Assembly: GCA_032162705.1 (NCBI GenBank)
Contig: JAVRON010000044.1
Location: 1 to 28,249 of the forward strand
Reading direction: 5' to 3'
DNA: 28,249 bases
Source of the DNA: QHXN01 sp032162705
GTDB taxonomy: Bacteria > Acidobacteriota > Blastocatellia > Pyrinomonadales > Pyrinomonadaceae
Position numbers and translations under genes: made by a program. This document shows positions 13,905-21,099 of this stretch, piece by piece (the first letter of the stretch is position 1; every line of letters begins with the position of its first letter). Under the pieces are notes generated by a model, which saw only the letters and a program-made list of their open reading frames with translations, was not told the DNA's origin and ran no database searches.

Positions 13905-14687
13905 TCAGGCGTTCGCCGTCTCGACCTGAGGCAACACCTCGGCCAGCCGGGTCAAAACTTCCGGCCCCTCCTCGGTGATAGCTATCGTGTGCTCGACGTG
14001 CGCCGAAGGCTGACCGTCGAGCGTGACGACCGTCCAGCCGTCCTTCAGCGTCTTCGTCTTATGCGTGCCGAGGTTAACCATCGGCTCGACGGCGAAGACA
14101 TAGCCCGAACGGATTTTGATGCCCGTGCCCGGCTTTCCGTAGTTCGGAATTTGCGGGTCTTCGTGCATTTTTCTGCCGATGCCGTGGCCGACGTAATCGC
14201 GCACGATCCCGTAGCCGTGAGCCTCGGCGTGCGATTGCACGGCCCAACCGATGTCGCCCAGGTACTTGCCCGGCCAGCACTGTTTGATGGCGTGCTCAAG
14301 GCACTCTTCTGCGACGCGGATGAGCTTTAGCCTGTCCTCGCTCACCTCTCCTACGGGAACGGTCGTGGCGGTGTCGCCGACGAAGCCTTCGAGCGTCACG
14401 CCGCAGTCAACCGAGAAGATATCCCCTTCCTTCAGGGCGTAAGCGGAGGGGAAACCGTGTACGACCTGATCGTTGACCGACGCACAGATCGAGAAGGGAA
14501 AGCCGTGATAGCCCTTGAAGGTCGGCAGCGCGCCCGCGTCGCGGATCATCCGCTCAGCCTCCATGTCGAGTTCGAGCGTGGTGACGCCGGGGCGCACCCT
14601 CCGGCGCAACTCCTCGCGCACCTGCGCCACGAGCCGCCCGGCCGCACGCATTTTCTCCAACTCTCTTTTCGACTTCCCGATAATCAT
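13905..14687 (-). CDS. map: Methionine aminopeptidase, type I
   Basis: 260 aa from the start at 14687. It removes the N-terminal Met from nascent proteins. The metal-binding set is visible: VDCG and FVGDTATT (two Asp), YVGHGIGRKMHE (His), FAVEPM (Glu) and VEHTIAITE (Glu). I use the ATG giving MIIGKSKRELEKM; upstream codons in the same frame only read the repeat arm (SDK, LITYH). The gap to adk is filled by a family A hairpin. Confidence 0.98.
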   Translation of the reverse strand: MIIGKSKRELEKMRAAGRLVAQVREELRRRVRPGVTTLELDMEAERMIRDAGALPTFKGYHGFPFSICASVNDQVVHGFPSAYALKEGDIFSVDCGVTLEGFVGDTATTVPVGEVSEDRLKLIRVAEECLEHAIKQCWPGKYLGDIGWAVQSHAEAHGYGIVRDYVGHGIGRKMHEDPQIPNYGKPGTGIKIRSGYVFAVEPMVNLGTHKTKTLKDGWTVVTLDGQPSAHVEHTIAITEEGPEVLTRLAEVLPQVETANA

Positions 14688-14696
14688 TTTAAAGCG

Positions 14697-14779
14697 GTGA
14701 TAAGTAATGAGTGATAAGTGACAAGAAAGACCAGCAGTCTTTAAGCTTCTCTTATCACTTATCACTTATCACTCGTCAC
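14697..14779. repeat. Heptamer-arm hairpin 10 (family A), adk/map gap
   Basis: Arms at about 14697-14729 and 14747-14779, units AGTGATA/AGTAATG. The right arm lies inside the adk reading frame and encodes its last residues (Val-Thr-Ser-Asp-Lys) and TGA stop. Confidence 0.92.
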
Positions 14780-15418
14780 TGCCTTTCCAATATCCGCGTA
14801 GATCGACTCCGTGTCGCGCGTGCCATCGACGCGGCGCAGACGCCCCGTCTTCTCGTAGTAGTCGAGGAGCGGACTGGTGTCGCGCTCGTAGGTCGCGAGC
14901 CGCGCCTTGATCGTCTCGGCGTTGTCGTCGGCGCGCTGTTCGAGTTGCGCCTCGGGGTGGAGGTCGCAGACGTTGTCCACCTTCGGCGGTTTGAAGTAGA
15001 CGTTATAAATCTCTTTGCAGACGGGGCAGTTGCGCCTGCCTGTCACGCGCCGCTCAAGTATTTCAAAGGGCACGTCCACCAGCACGGCTCCGAGCGTGTG
15101 CCCCTGCTCGGCGGCGAGTCGTTCGAGCATCTCGGCCTGCGCGGGCGTGCGCGGAAAGCCGTCGAGGATGTAGCCGTCGCGGCAGTCCGTCTGACTCGTG
15201 CGCTCGCGGACGATGCGGATCGTCAACTCATCGGGGACGAGCGCGCCCGCGCCGAGGATAGGGCGCAGCTCTTCGGCGAGAGGCGTCTCGGTCTTCAAAA
15301 GCGCGCGGAACATGTCGCCCGTCGAAATCTGCGGCAAGCCGAGGCGCTCTTGCAGCAGACGCGCCTGCGTCCCTTTGCCCGATCCGGGCGGCCCCATCAT
15401 GACGATGATCTTCGACAT
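14762..15418 (-). CDS. adk: Adenylate kinase (zinc-LID type)
   Basis: 218 aa. It interconverts ATP+AMP and 2 ADP. The P-loop GPPGSGKGT is at 9-17, the AMP-binding block ISTGDMFRALL near 31-41 and DGFPRTPAQAE near 85-95. The LID has cysteines in CPVC and a later CDLH, suggesting a structural zinc as in long-form kinases of many bacteria. The C-terminal TSDK comes from the overlapping repeat arm, so the natural end was probably altered by the repeat. The gene follows secY after a family C hairpin, the standard spc order. Confidence 0.98.
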   Translation of the reverse strand: MSKIIVMMGPPGSGKGTQARLLQERLGLPQISTGDMFRALLKTETPLAEELRPILGAGALVPDELTIRIVRERTSQTDCRDGYILDGFPRTPAQAEMLERLAAEQGHTLGAVLVDVPFEILERRVTGRRNCPVCKEIYNVYFKPPKVDNVCDLHPEAQLEQRADDNAETIKARLATYERDTSPLLDYYEKTGRLRRVDGTRDTESIYADIGKAVTSDK

Positions 15419-15423
15419 AGGAA

Positions 15424-15499
15424 CAGAGGCCGGAGGTCAGAGGTTAGAGGTTAGTTAAAAGTCATAAACTGACCTCTAACCTCTAACCTCCGACCTCTG
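15424..15499. repeat. Heptamer-arm hairpin 11 (family C), secY/adk gap
   Basis: 33-bp arms (15424-15456, 15467-15499) with 3 C/T differences, units AGAGGTT/AGAGGTC/GGAGGTC, 10-nt loop. It occupies almost the entire gap from the secY stop region to adk. Confidence 0.93.
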
Positions 15500-15502
15500 A
15501 GT

Positions 15503-16921
15503 TCAGTTTCTGCGACCGCGCAGGCGACTGCCGGGCCCGAAGAAGCCTTCGTAGTTGCGCATGACGAGTTGCGACTCGATCTGTGCGACGGTGTCCATGG
15601 CGACGCCGACCAGAATCAGGAGCGACGTGCCGCCGAAGTAGAACTGATAGCCCATCCCGTGCGGAATCCAGCCCAGTCCGGGCGTGCCCGTGACGAACTC
15701 TTCGATGCGCCCTCCGACGAACGGCAGCCGCCCGACGTTGAAGCCCGAGAGCATTAACTGCGGGATGAAGGCGACGAGCGCGAGGTAGAGAGCGCCGACG
15801 GTGGTCAGGCGCGTCAGAATCGTGTTCAGGAACTCGGCTGTGTTGCGGCCCGGACGGATGCCGGGGACGAAGCCACCGTGCTTTCGCAGGTTGTCTGATA
15901 CCTCTTCAACGTTGAAGATGATCGTGATGTAGAAGAAGGTGAACAGGACGATGAGCGAAAGATAGATCAGCTCATAGTAGGGGTCGCCGCCGTGGAAACC
16001 CTGAAAGAAGTTGTGCAGTCCGTAGCGCCAGTCCTGCACGTTTGGGTCGAAGCGGAGAAACTGCAAGACCGTCTGCGGGATGGCGAGCACGGAGGAGGCG
16101 AAGATGACGGGGATGACGCCGCCCATGTTGAGCTTGATGGGCATGTGCGTCTGCTGGCCGCCGACCAGTTGTCGGCCCACGTGACGCTTGGCGTAAGAGA
16201 TCGGCACCTTGCGCCGCGCGGATTCGACGAAGACGATGAAGGCGATCAGCCCGATGAGCACGGCGGCCATGGCGATGACGCCGATGACGGCGAAGGTGTC
16301 GCCGCTCCGCAGCCGCTCGACGACCTGCGGGACGCCGCGCGAGGGCAGGCCGATGACGATGCCCGCGAAGATGAGGAGCGAGACGCCGTTGCCGATGCCG
16401 CGCTCGGTGATCTGCTCGCCAAGCCACATGACGAAGATGGTGCCGGTCGTGAGCGTGAGCATCGTCGTGATGATGAAGCCCGGGCCTTCCGCGCCGACCT
16501 GATTGGCCTGGAGCCAGCGCGCGACGATGAAGGTCTGGAACATGCAGAGCACGACCGTCAGGTAGCGATTGTACTGGTTGAGCTTCTGGCGGCCCGCCTC
16601 GCCCTCCTCCTGCAAACGCTTGAGCTGCGGGAAGACGGTCGTCATCAACTGCGTGATGATCGTGGCCGTGATGTAGGGCGTGACGCCCAACGCGAAGACC
16701 GAGATGGTCTGGAAGTTTCCGCCGGAGAAGAGATCGAGCACGCCGAGGAGTGTCGTGCCGACCTCGGCCCAGACGCGTCGGAGTTGGTCTCGGTCTACGC
16801 CGGGCGCAGTGATGTGCGCGCCGAAGCGGTAGACGGCCAGCAGCCCCAGCGTAAAGAAGATGCGCCGACGCAGGTCGGGCACGGTGAACATGTTGCGGAC
16901 GGCGGCGAAGAATTTATCCAT
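15503..16921 (-). CDS. secY: Protein translocase subunit SecY
   Basis: 472 aa, an inner membrane protein with the expected ten hydrophobic segments. It forms the channel of the Sec translocon. Diagnostic parts: the first helix near 20-35 (FFTLGLLAVYRFGAHITAPG), the plug region FSGGNFQTISVFALGVTPYITATI, the basic cytoplasmic loop YAKRHVGRQLVGGQQTH, and the C-terminal SQLVMRNYEGFFG. It sits between rplO and adk. The 224-nt upstream gap is the largest inside the ribosomal cluster and holds a hairpin and an extended -10 candidate, suggesting separate control of secY. Confidence 0.98.
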   Translation of the reverse strand: MDKFFAAVRNMFTVPDLRRRIFFTLGLLAVYRFGAHITAPGVDRDQLRRVWAEVGTTLLGVLDLFSGGNFQTISVFALGVTPYITATIITQLMTTVFPQLKRLQEEGEAGRQKLNQYNRYLTVVLCMFQTFIVARWLQANQVGAEGPGFIITTMLTLTTGTIFVMWLGEQITERGIGNGVSLLIFAGIVIGLPSRGVPQVVERLRSGDTFAVIGVIAMAAVLIGLIAFIVFVESARRKVPISYAKRHVGRQLVGGQQTHMPIKLNMGGVIPVIFASSVLAIPQTVLQFLRFDPNVQDWRYGLHNFFQGFHGGDPYYELIYLSLIVLFTFFYITIIFNVEEVSDNLRKHGGFVPGIRPGRNTAEFLNTILTRLTTVGALYLALVAFIPQLMLSGFNVGRLPFVGGRIEEFVTGTPGLGWIPHGMGYQFYFGGTSLLILVGVAMDTVAQIESQLVMRNYEGFFGPGSRLRGRRN

Positions 16922-16936
16922 GGCTCTTAAAGTTCT

Positions 16937-17029
16937 CGGCGGTCAGCTTTTCTATCCGTCGTGAATCGGCTTTAAACTTGAGCGTCGCGTCTGGTAAATA
17001 ATAACAGAGCCGACCGCCGGAAGCTGACC
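16937..17029. repeat. Eroded palindrome 12 (family H), rplO/secY gap
   Basis: GGCGGTCAGCT (16938-16948) pairs with AGCCGACCGCC (17008-17018) with one mismatch; a further AGCTGACC copy lies at 17022-17029. The TCAGCT core resembles the nested parts of hairpins 1 and 3. It may be a decayed member of the system or an unrelated leader structure. Confidence 0.45.
16998..17006 (-). promoter_or_regulatory. Extended -10 promoter candidate before secY
   Basis: On the minus strand TGTTATTAT is an extended -10 match, identical to the one before infA. No good -35 is seen at 16-18 nt. It lies downstream of a GC-rich hairpin and could restart transcription for secY-adk-map. Confidence 0.4.
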
Positions 17030-17056
17030 CTGCGACCGCTCCTGCAAACCAAACAA

Positions 17057-17106
17057 CGCTGAAGACGTTTGAGAGAGTGCTCTCTCTCCCCGGCGTCCTC
17101 AGCGTG
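17057..17106 (-). terminator. Stem-loop in the rplO/secY gap (terminator or attenuator candidate)
   Basis: ACGCTGA (17057-17063) pairs with TCAGCGT (17100-17106), followed by GACG/CGTC and GAGAGAG/CTCTCTC. On the minus strand it is followed by TGTTTGGTTTG, a weak U-rich tract. It lies 40 nt after the rplO stop and is not heptameric. Confidence 0.5.
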
Positions 17107-17145
17107 TGCTGTCGGAAACTATTTTCAAAGCGACGCCGCGGGCCA

Positions 17146-17637
17146 CTACTCATTGACGGGCACGAGCGCGTCGGGCTTGTGGAACGGGTTAATGATGTTG
17201 ACCGTGCCGCCCGCGTCCTCGATCTTCTTGCGTGCGCCCTTCGTAAAGCGGTGCGCCGAGACGGTGAGCGCCTTTGTCAGCTCGCCCGTGCCGAGGACGA
17301 CGATGTCGCGCTTGCCCTTGGCGATGACGCCGCGGCTGTGCATCGTCTCAGGCGTGATCTCGTCGCCGGCGGCGAAACGTTCTTCGAGCATAGCGAGCGT
17401 CACCTCGATCCACTGCTTTTTGAAGATGTTGGTGAAGCCGCGCTTTGGCAGACGACGCTGCAAGGGCATCTGTCCGCCCTCGAAGCCGACCTTGCCCGAA
17501 TACCCGGAGCGGGACTTCTGACCCTTGTTGCCGCGACCCGCAGTCTTGCCGAGTCCCGAGCCGGGGCCGCGCCCCACACGCTTCTTCTTGTGCGTCGAGC
17601 CTTCCGCGGGCCGTAGATTGTTCAGACCGATAGCCAT
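17146..17637 (-). CDS. rplO: 50S ribosomal protein L15
   Basis: 163 aa. The glycine-rich, basic N-terminus (NLRPAEGSTHKKKRVGRGPGSGLGKTAGRGNKGQKSRSG region) binds 23S rRNA, and the globular part contains GFEGGQMPLQRRLPKRGF and VSAHRFTKGARKKIEDAGG. Late assembly protein of the 50S subunit. It follows rpmD as usual; downstream is the long gap before secY. Confidence 0.98.
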   Translation of the reverse strand: MAIGLNNLRPAEGSTHKKKRVGRGPGSGLGKTAGRGNKGQKSRSGYSGKVGFEGGQMPLQRRLPKRGFTNIFKKQWIEVTLAMLEERFAAGDEITPETMHSRGVIAKGKRDIVVLGTGELTKALTVSAHRFTKGARKKIEDAGGTVNIINPFHKPDALVPVNE

Positions 17638-17648
17638 TTGTTAACTCC

Positions 17649-17719
17649 GATTTTTGATTTTTGATTTTTGATTTGCATAACCGCCATCGCTCTTCAAATC
17701 GAAAATCAAAAATCGCAAA
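17649..17719. repeat. Heptamer-arm hairpin 13 (family D), rpmD/rplO gap
   Basis: Arms 17649-17675 and 17695-17719 built from TGATTTT with CGATTTT/TGCGATT variants. The right arm ends directly at the rpmD TAA stop; the left arm starts a few bases from the rplO Shine-Dalgarno region. Confidence 0.88.
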
Positions 17720-17935
17720 TTACTCGATTATCCGCAGGAGGTGCGGGACTTTCTCGACGACGCCGCGCATCGAGGGCGTGTCGGGGCGCTCGAACACCTG
17801 GTTGAGCTTCGTGAACCCGACGCTGCGCACGACCTCTTTCTGCGTCTTCGGGAAGCCGATGGCGCTGCGGTAATACTGAATGCGAATCGTCCCGCCGCCG
17901 CCCTGCTGCTGTTGCTGCTTGCTCTCTTCAGCCAT
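17720..17935 (-). CDS. rpmD: 50S ribosomal protein L30, with Gln/Gly-rich head
   Basis: 71 aa. The core IRIQYYRSAIGFPKTQKEVVRSVGFTKLNQVFERPDTPSMRG is typical of L30. The N-terminus carries about 15 extra residues with a five-Gln and four-Gly run (MAEESKQQQQQGGGG), likely disordered. GAGG lies about 8 nt before the ATG at 17935 and touches a family E hairpin. The order rpsE-rpmD-rplO is canonical. Confidence 0.97.
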   Translation of the reverse strand: MAEESKQQQQQGGGGTIRIQYYRSAIGFPKTQKEVVRSVGFTKLNQVFERPDTPSMRGVVEKVPHLLRIIE

Positions 17936-17947
17936 TTCTCAAACCTC

Positions 17948-18023
17948 GTCAATGGTAAATGGTAAATGGTGAATGGTGAAGAGCAGTCTGTTTCTATTCA
18001 CCATTGACCATTTACTATGTACC
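17948..18023. repeat. Heptamer-arm hairpin 14 (family E), rpsE/rpmD gap
   Basis: Arms at about 17948-17981 and 17997-18023, units AATGGTA/AATGGTG/AATGGTC. Pairing is imperfect but clear. It starts 4 nt after the rpsE stop and ends at the rpmD Shine-Dalgarno. Confidence 0.85.
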
Positions 18024-18026
18024 TTC

Positions 18027-18533
18027 TTACAGTTCTTCGACCTGCTTGCCGCGCAGGCGAGCCACCTCGAACGGGTCTTTCATGTTGATGAGTCCGTCGA
18101 AGGTCGCGCGCACGACGTTGTGCGGATTGCCGGAGCCTAAGACCTTTGTGCGTACGTCGTGGACGCCCGCGGCCTGCATGACCGCACGAACCGCTCCGCC
18201 CGCGATGACGCCGGTGCCCTCGCTCGCGGGCTTCATCAGAACGCGGCCCGCGCCGAACTCGCCGATGATGGGGTGCGGCAGCGTGTTCTTGATGAGTGGC
18301 ACGCGGATCAAATTCTTCTTCGCCGCCTCGATGGCCTTCTTGATGGCGACGGGGACTTCGCGCGCCTTGCCCGTGCCGAAGCCGACGTGGCCCGCGCCGT
18401 CGCCGATGACGACGAGCGCAGCAAACGAGAGGTTCTTGCCGCCCTTGACGACCTTCGTCACGCGATTGATCGAGATGACCTGATCGCTCAGGTCAAGCCC
18501 CTGTGATTGGATTCTCTGTTTCGGTTGTCGCAT
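18027..18533 (-). CDS. rpsE: 30S ribosomal protein S5
   Basis: 168 aa. S5 blocks visible: VISINRVTKVVKGGKNLSFAALVVIGD, GHVGFGTGKAREVPVAIKKA, and KPASEGTGVIAGGAVRAVM. It takes part in decoding fidelity and mRNA entry. A gap of 27 nt separates it from rplR with no repeat. The N-terminus is slightly longer than in E. coli. Confidence 0.98.
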   Translation of the reverse strand: MRQPKQRIQSQGLDLSDQVISINRVTKVVKGGKNLSFAALVVIGDGAGHVGFGTGKAREVPVAIKKAIEAAKKNLIRVPLIKNTLPHPIIGEFGAGRVLMKPASEGTGVIAGGAVRAVMQAAGVHDVRTKVLGSGNPHNVVRATFDGLINMKDPFEVARLRGKQVEEL

Positions 18534-18560
18534 CGCTCACCTTTCAGGACTTCTACAAAC

Positions 18561-18971
18561 TCAGGCCGCGGCCTCTGCGCCGCCCGTCGCCTCTTCTTCC
18601 TCGCTCCGCTCGTTCTTGTTCAGTCCCGCCTCGCGCGCCGCGTCGGCCAGAGCCTTGACCCGCCCGTGATAGCGAAAGCCGCCGCGGTCGAAGACGACCG
18701 ACTCGACGCCCTTGGCAATCGCCCGCTCGGCAATCGCGCGCCCGACGCGTTGCGCCGCCTCGACGTTGCCGCCCGTCCCCGCGCGCAAATCTTTCTCGAC
18801 GGTCGAGGCCGACGCGATGGTCGTGCCCTGCTCGTCGTCGATAATCTGCGCGTAGATGTGGTTCAGGCTGCGGAAGATCGCGAGGCGCAGACGCCCGGCG
18901 TTGCCGCGCACGCGGCGGCGGATGCGCGTATGGACGGCCCTTCTGACCGCTGCTTTGTCTTTCTTTGCCAT
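18561..18971 (-). CDS. rplR: 50S ribosomal protein L18
   Basis: 136 aa. L18 brings 5S rRNA into the central protuberance. Core: RIRRRVRGNAGRLRLAIFRS, NHIYAQIIDDEQGTTIASAS and FDRGGFRYHGRVKALADAAREAGL. The last about 20 residues are an acidic/Ala-rich tail not found in short homologs. It is followed closely by rpsE and preceded by a 99-nt gap with a non-heptameric hairpin. Confidence 0.98.
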   Translation of the reverse strand: MAKKDKAAVRRAVHTRIRRRVRGNAGRLRLAIFRSLNHIYAQIIDDEQGTTIASASTVEKDLRAGTGGNVEAAQRVGRAIAERAIAKGVESVVFDRGGFRYHGRVKALADAAREAGLNKNERSEEEEATGGAEAAA

Positions 18972-18985
18972 CTGCTTTTCGCTCC

Positions 18986-19060
18986 TTTAGTCGCCGCGCA
19001 TGCCGATGCGAACGCGGTCGCAAGGGGTGATTCTCCGAGGGCGAGAACCGCGGGACTAAA
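18986..19060. promoter_or_regulatory. Non-heptameric stem-loop in the rplF/rplR gap
   Basis: TTTAGTC (18986-18992) pairs exactly with GACTAAA (19054-19060), extended by CCGCG/CGCGG pairs with a small internal loop; about 45 nt lie inside. It occupies the same stop-to-start position as the heptamer hairpins but has no 7-nt units. Function unknown. Confidence 0.5.
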
Positions 19061-19070
19061 CTTGAAAACT

Positions 19071-19631
19071 TTACTTGCCGGTCTTTCCGGGCTTGAGTTT
19101 GAGCTGCACGTCCGCGTAGCGCACGCCCTTGCCCTTGTAGGGGTCGGGCTTGCGTAAGGAGTGCATCTCGGCGGCGACCTGCCCGAGCTTCTGCTTGTCG
19201 ATGCCAGTGAGCGTCAGCGTCAACTGGTACTGCTGAATCGAGCTTTTCGTCGCGACGCGCTCGCCCTTCACGTCGATGCCTTCGGGCAGAGGGAACTCGA
19301 CCGGGTGCGAGTAGCCCAGAGAGAAGACGACCTTCTTGCCCTGGATGTCGGCCTTGTAGCCGACGCCAACCAAGTCCATCTGCTTCGTGAAGCCTTCGGT
19401 CACGCCGACGATGGCGTTGTTGGCGAGCGCACGTGCGAGGCCGTGGTTGGCGCGGAAATCGTCCGACTCACGCTCGGCCTGAAGCTGCCCGTCTTCGAGC
19501 TTAAAGGTCACGCCCTCCGGGATCGGCGTCCGCAGAGTCCCCTTGGGCCCCTTCACCTCGACCTCACGCTCGTGGAGCGTCACCGTGACGCCCTGCGGAA
19601 CCTTGATAACTTTCTTTCCAATACGACTCAT
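19071..19631 (-). CDS. rplF: 50S ribosomal protein L6
   Basis: 186 aa from the canonical start MSRIGKKVIKVPQGVTV at 19631, with GAGGTGG just upstream; the open frame continues 20 codons but only reads the repeat arm. The C-terminal signature PDPYKGKGVRYADVQLKLKPGKTGK is diagnostic. L6 lies near the factor-binding site of the 50S subunit. Standard spc position between rpsH and rplR. Confidence 0.98.
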   Translation of the reverse strand: MSRIGKKVIKVPQGVTVTLHEREVEVKGPKGTLRTPIPEGVTFKLEDGQLQAERESDDFRANHGLARALANNAIVGVTEGFTKQMDLVGVGYKADIQGKKVVFSLGYSHPVEFPLPEGIDVKGERVATKSSIQQYQLTLTLTGIDKQKLGQVAAEMHSLRKPDPYKGKGVRYADVQLKLKPGKTGK

Positions 19632-19641
19632 GACCACCTCA

Positions 19642-19712
19642 GTGATAAGTGATGAGTGATAAGTGATGAGTAAAAGCTTTGCTCTTATCACTCATCACTT
19701 ATCACTTATCAC
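19642..19712. repeat. Heptamer-arm hairpin 15 (family A), rpsH/rplF gap
   Basis: Units AGTGATA/AGTGATG; arms 19642-19677 and 19681-19712, with the outer 11 bp perfect and a GAGTAAAAGC/GCTCTTATC inner end, tiny loop. It begins one base after the rpsH stop (TAG) and its other end touches the rplF GAGGTGG. Confidence 0.93.
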
Positions 19713-19713
19713 C

Positions 19714-20106
19714 CTAGTAGATGTTTGCCAGCACCTCGCCGCCGACGTTCTCGCGGCGGGCGCGCTTACCCGACATCAGGCCGCGCGAGGTCGAGACGAT
19801 GTTGACGCCGTAGCCGCCCAAGACCTTCGGGATGTCGGTCGCGCCCATGTAGACGCGCCGGCCCGGCGTCGAGACGCGCGAGAGGTGCGTGATCGAGCTG
19901 AGGCCGCGCGCGTCGTAGCGCAGGAAGATGCGAATGGTGCGCTTGACGCCCTCGCCCTTGGTGACGAAATTGTTGATGTAGCCCTCTTCCTTGAGGATGC
20001 GGGCGATCTCCAGCTTCAGCTTCGACGCCGGGATGTCAACGCGCGAGTGCTTCGCCGCAATCGCGTTGCGCATCCGCGTCAGCATGTCGGCAATAGGATC
20101 AGTCAT
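19714..20106 (-). CDS. rpsH: 30S ribosomal protein S8
   Basis: 130 aa. MTDPIADMLTRMRNAIAAKHSRVDIPASKLK and the C-terminal STSRGLMSGKRARRENVGGEVLANIY are diagnostic. S8 binds helix 21 of 16S rRNA and, in E. coli, represses the spc operon; I could not identify a clear S8 site here. The 87-nt gap to rpsN shows no repeat. Confidence 0.98.
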   Translation of the reverse strand: MTDPIADMLTRMRNAIAAKHSRVDIPASKLKLEIARILKEEGYINNFVTKGEGVKRTIRIFLRYDARGLSSITHLSRVSTPGRRVYMGATDIPKVLGGYGVNIVSTSRGLMSGKRARRENVGGEVLANIY

Positions 20107-20193
20107 TACTCTTTAAGCTCCACGAAAACTCGCCAGGTTTCGGCCCTGCGCCCCACGCGCCGTCCGACTGCTGACGATGAACCTCATTAAAAA

Positions 20194-20379
20194 CTACCAG
20201 CTCGACTTGATGACGCCGGGTATCTGTCCCTGGAGCGCCAGCTCGCGGAAGCAGATGCGGCACAGCTTAAACTTGCGCAGGTAGCCGCGCGGGCGGCCAC
20301 AGCGCGCGCAACGCGTGTAGGCGCGCGACGAGAACTTCGGCGTCCGGTTCGCCTTCGCAATCAAAGATTTCTTAGCCAT
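20194..20379 (-). CDS. rpsN: 30S ribosomal protein S14, type Z (zinc-binding)
   Basis: 61 aa, the short zinc form. Zinc ligands C24-x2-C27 and C40-x2-C43 are intact, and the C-terminal GQIPGVIKSSW is typical. With the Cys-containing S4 and L36 this indicates that the organism's main ribosomal set is the zinc-dependent one. It follows rplE after an eroded family G hairpin. Confidence 0.98.
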   Translation of the reverse strand: MAKKSLIAKANRTPKFSSRAYTRCARCGRPRGYLRKFKLCRICFRELALQGQIPGVIKSSW

Positions 20380-20387
20380 AGAACCTC

Positions 20388-20448
20388 AGATGTTAGATGT
20401 TAGATGCTCGATGCTGGAGGGCGTCTTCAATCGACATCCAACATCTGA
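20388..20448. repeat. Eroded heptamer hairpin 16 (family G), rplE/rpsN gap
   Basis: Units AGATGTT and AGATGCT (20388-20407); only CAGATGTTAGATG (20388-20400) still pairs with CATCCAACATCTG (20435-20447), one wobble. The edge is the rpsN Shine-Dalgarno CCTCAG (minus strand GAGG). It looks like a shortened member. Confidence 0.75.
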
Positions 20449-20460
20449 TCTCCGCCTCGA

Positions 20461-21003
20461 CTACTGGCGGAACGGCATGCCGAGCGCGCGAAGGAGCGCG
20501 CGTGCCTGCTCGTCGCCGCGTGCGGTGGTGACGATGGAGATGTTCATCCCGCGCGTCTTGTCCACCTTGTTGAAATCAATCTCGGGGAAGATCAACTGGT
20601 CGCGGATGCCGAGTGTGTAGTTGCCGCGCCCGTCAAAAGCCTTGGGGCTGACGCCGCGGAAGTCGCGCACGCGCGGCAGCGCCACCGAGACGAGACGGTC
20701 GAGAAACTCGTACATGCGTTCGCCGCGGAGCGTGACCATCGTGCCGATGGGCATGCCCTGGCGCAGCTTGAACGAGGCGATTGACTTCTTGGCGCGCGTC
20801 GTCACAGGCTTCTGCCCCGTGACCGCGCGCAGCTCGTCCGCGCCCGTGTCCACGATCTTGGCGTTGCTGATGGCTTCGCCCAACCCCATGTTGATGACGA
20901 TCTTTTCAAGCCGAGGAATCGCCATCGGGTTGTCGATGCCGAACTCTTTGGCAATCGCCGGGGCGATCTCTTTCTGATAACGCTCTTTCAGTCTGGCTGC
21001 CAT
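20461..21003 (-). CDS. rplE: 50S ribosomal protein L5
   Basis: 180 aa. The blocks KIVINMGLGEAISNAK, ITGQKPVTTRAKKSIASFKLR (here AVTGQ) and GRGNYTLGIRDQLIFPEIDFNKVDKTRGMNISIVTTA identify L5, which binds 5S rRNA and the P-site tRNA. Normal length. It is placed between rplX and rpsN with hairpins of families F and G on either side. Confidence 0.98.
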   Translation of the reverse strand: MAARLKERYQKEIAPAIAKEFGIDNPMAIPRLEKIVINMGLGEAISNAKIVDTGADELRAVTGQKPVTTRAKKSIASFKLRQGMPIGTMVTLRGERMYEFLDRLVSVALPRVRDFRGVSPKAFDGRGNYTLGIRDQLIFPEIDFNKVDKTRGMNISIVTTARGDEQARALLRALGMPFRQ

Positions 21004-21019
21004 TGCTCGCTCCGTTCGC

Positions 21020-21099
21020 AGTTTTCAGTGTTCAGTTTTAAGTTTTCAGCAAAGCCTTTCCGCTTCTTACTGAAAACTTAAAACTGAACACTGAAAACT
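21020..21099. repeat. Heptamer-arm hairpin 17 (family F), rplX/rplE gap
   Basis: 33-bp arms (21020-21052, 21067-21099) with a single mismatch, units AGTTTTC/AGTGTTC/AGTTTTA, 14-nt loop. The right arm overlaps the TAG stop of rplX. It is the only family F member in the window, and nearly perfect. Confidence 0.95.

Noticed and set aside
14688..14765. Long N-terminal extension of Map (and similar ones on L6 and L17) reading SDK / LITYH-type peptides
   Set aside because: These codons are translations of the heptamer repeat arms. The canonical starts of the families lie downstream, and for rplF a Shine-Dalgarno sits right before the canonical start.
20107..20193. Possible regulatory structure in the 87-nt rpsH/rpsN gap
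   Set aside because: I found no convincing inverted repeat, heptamer or promoter motif there.
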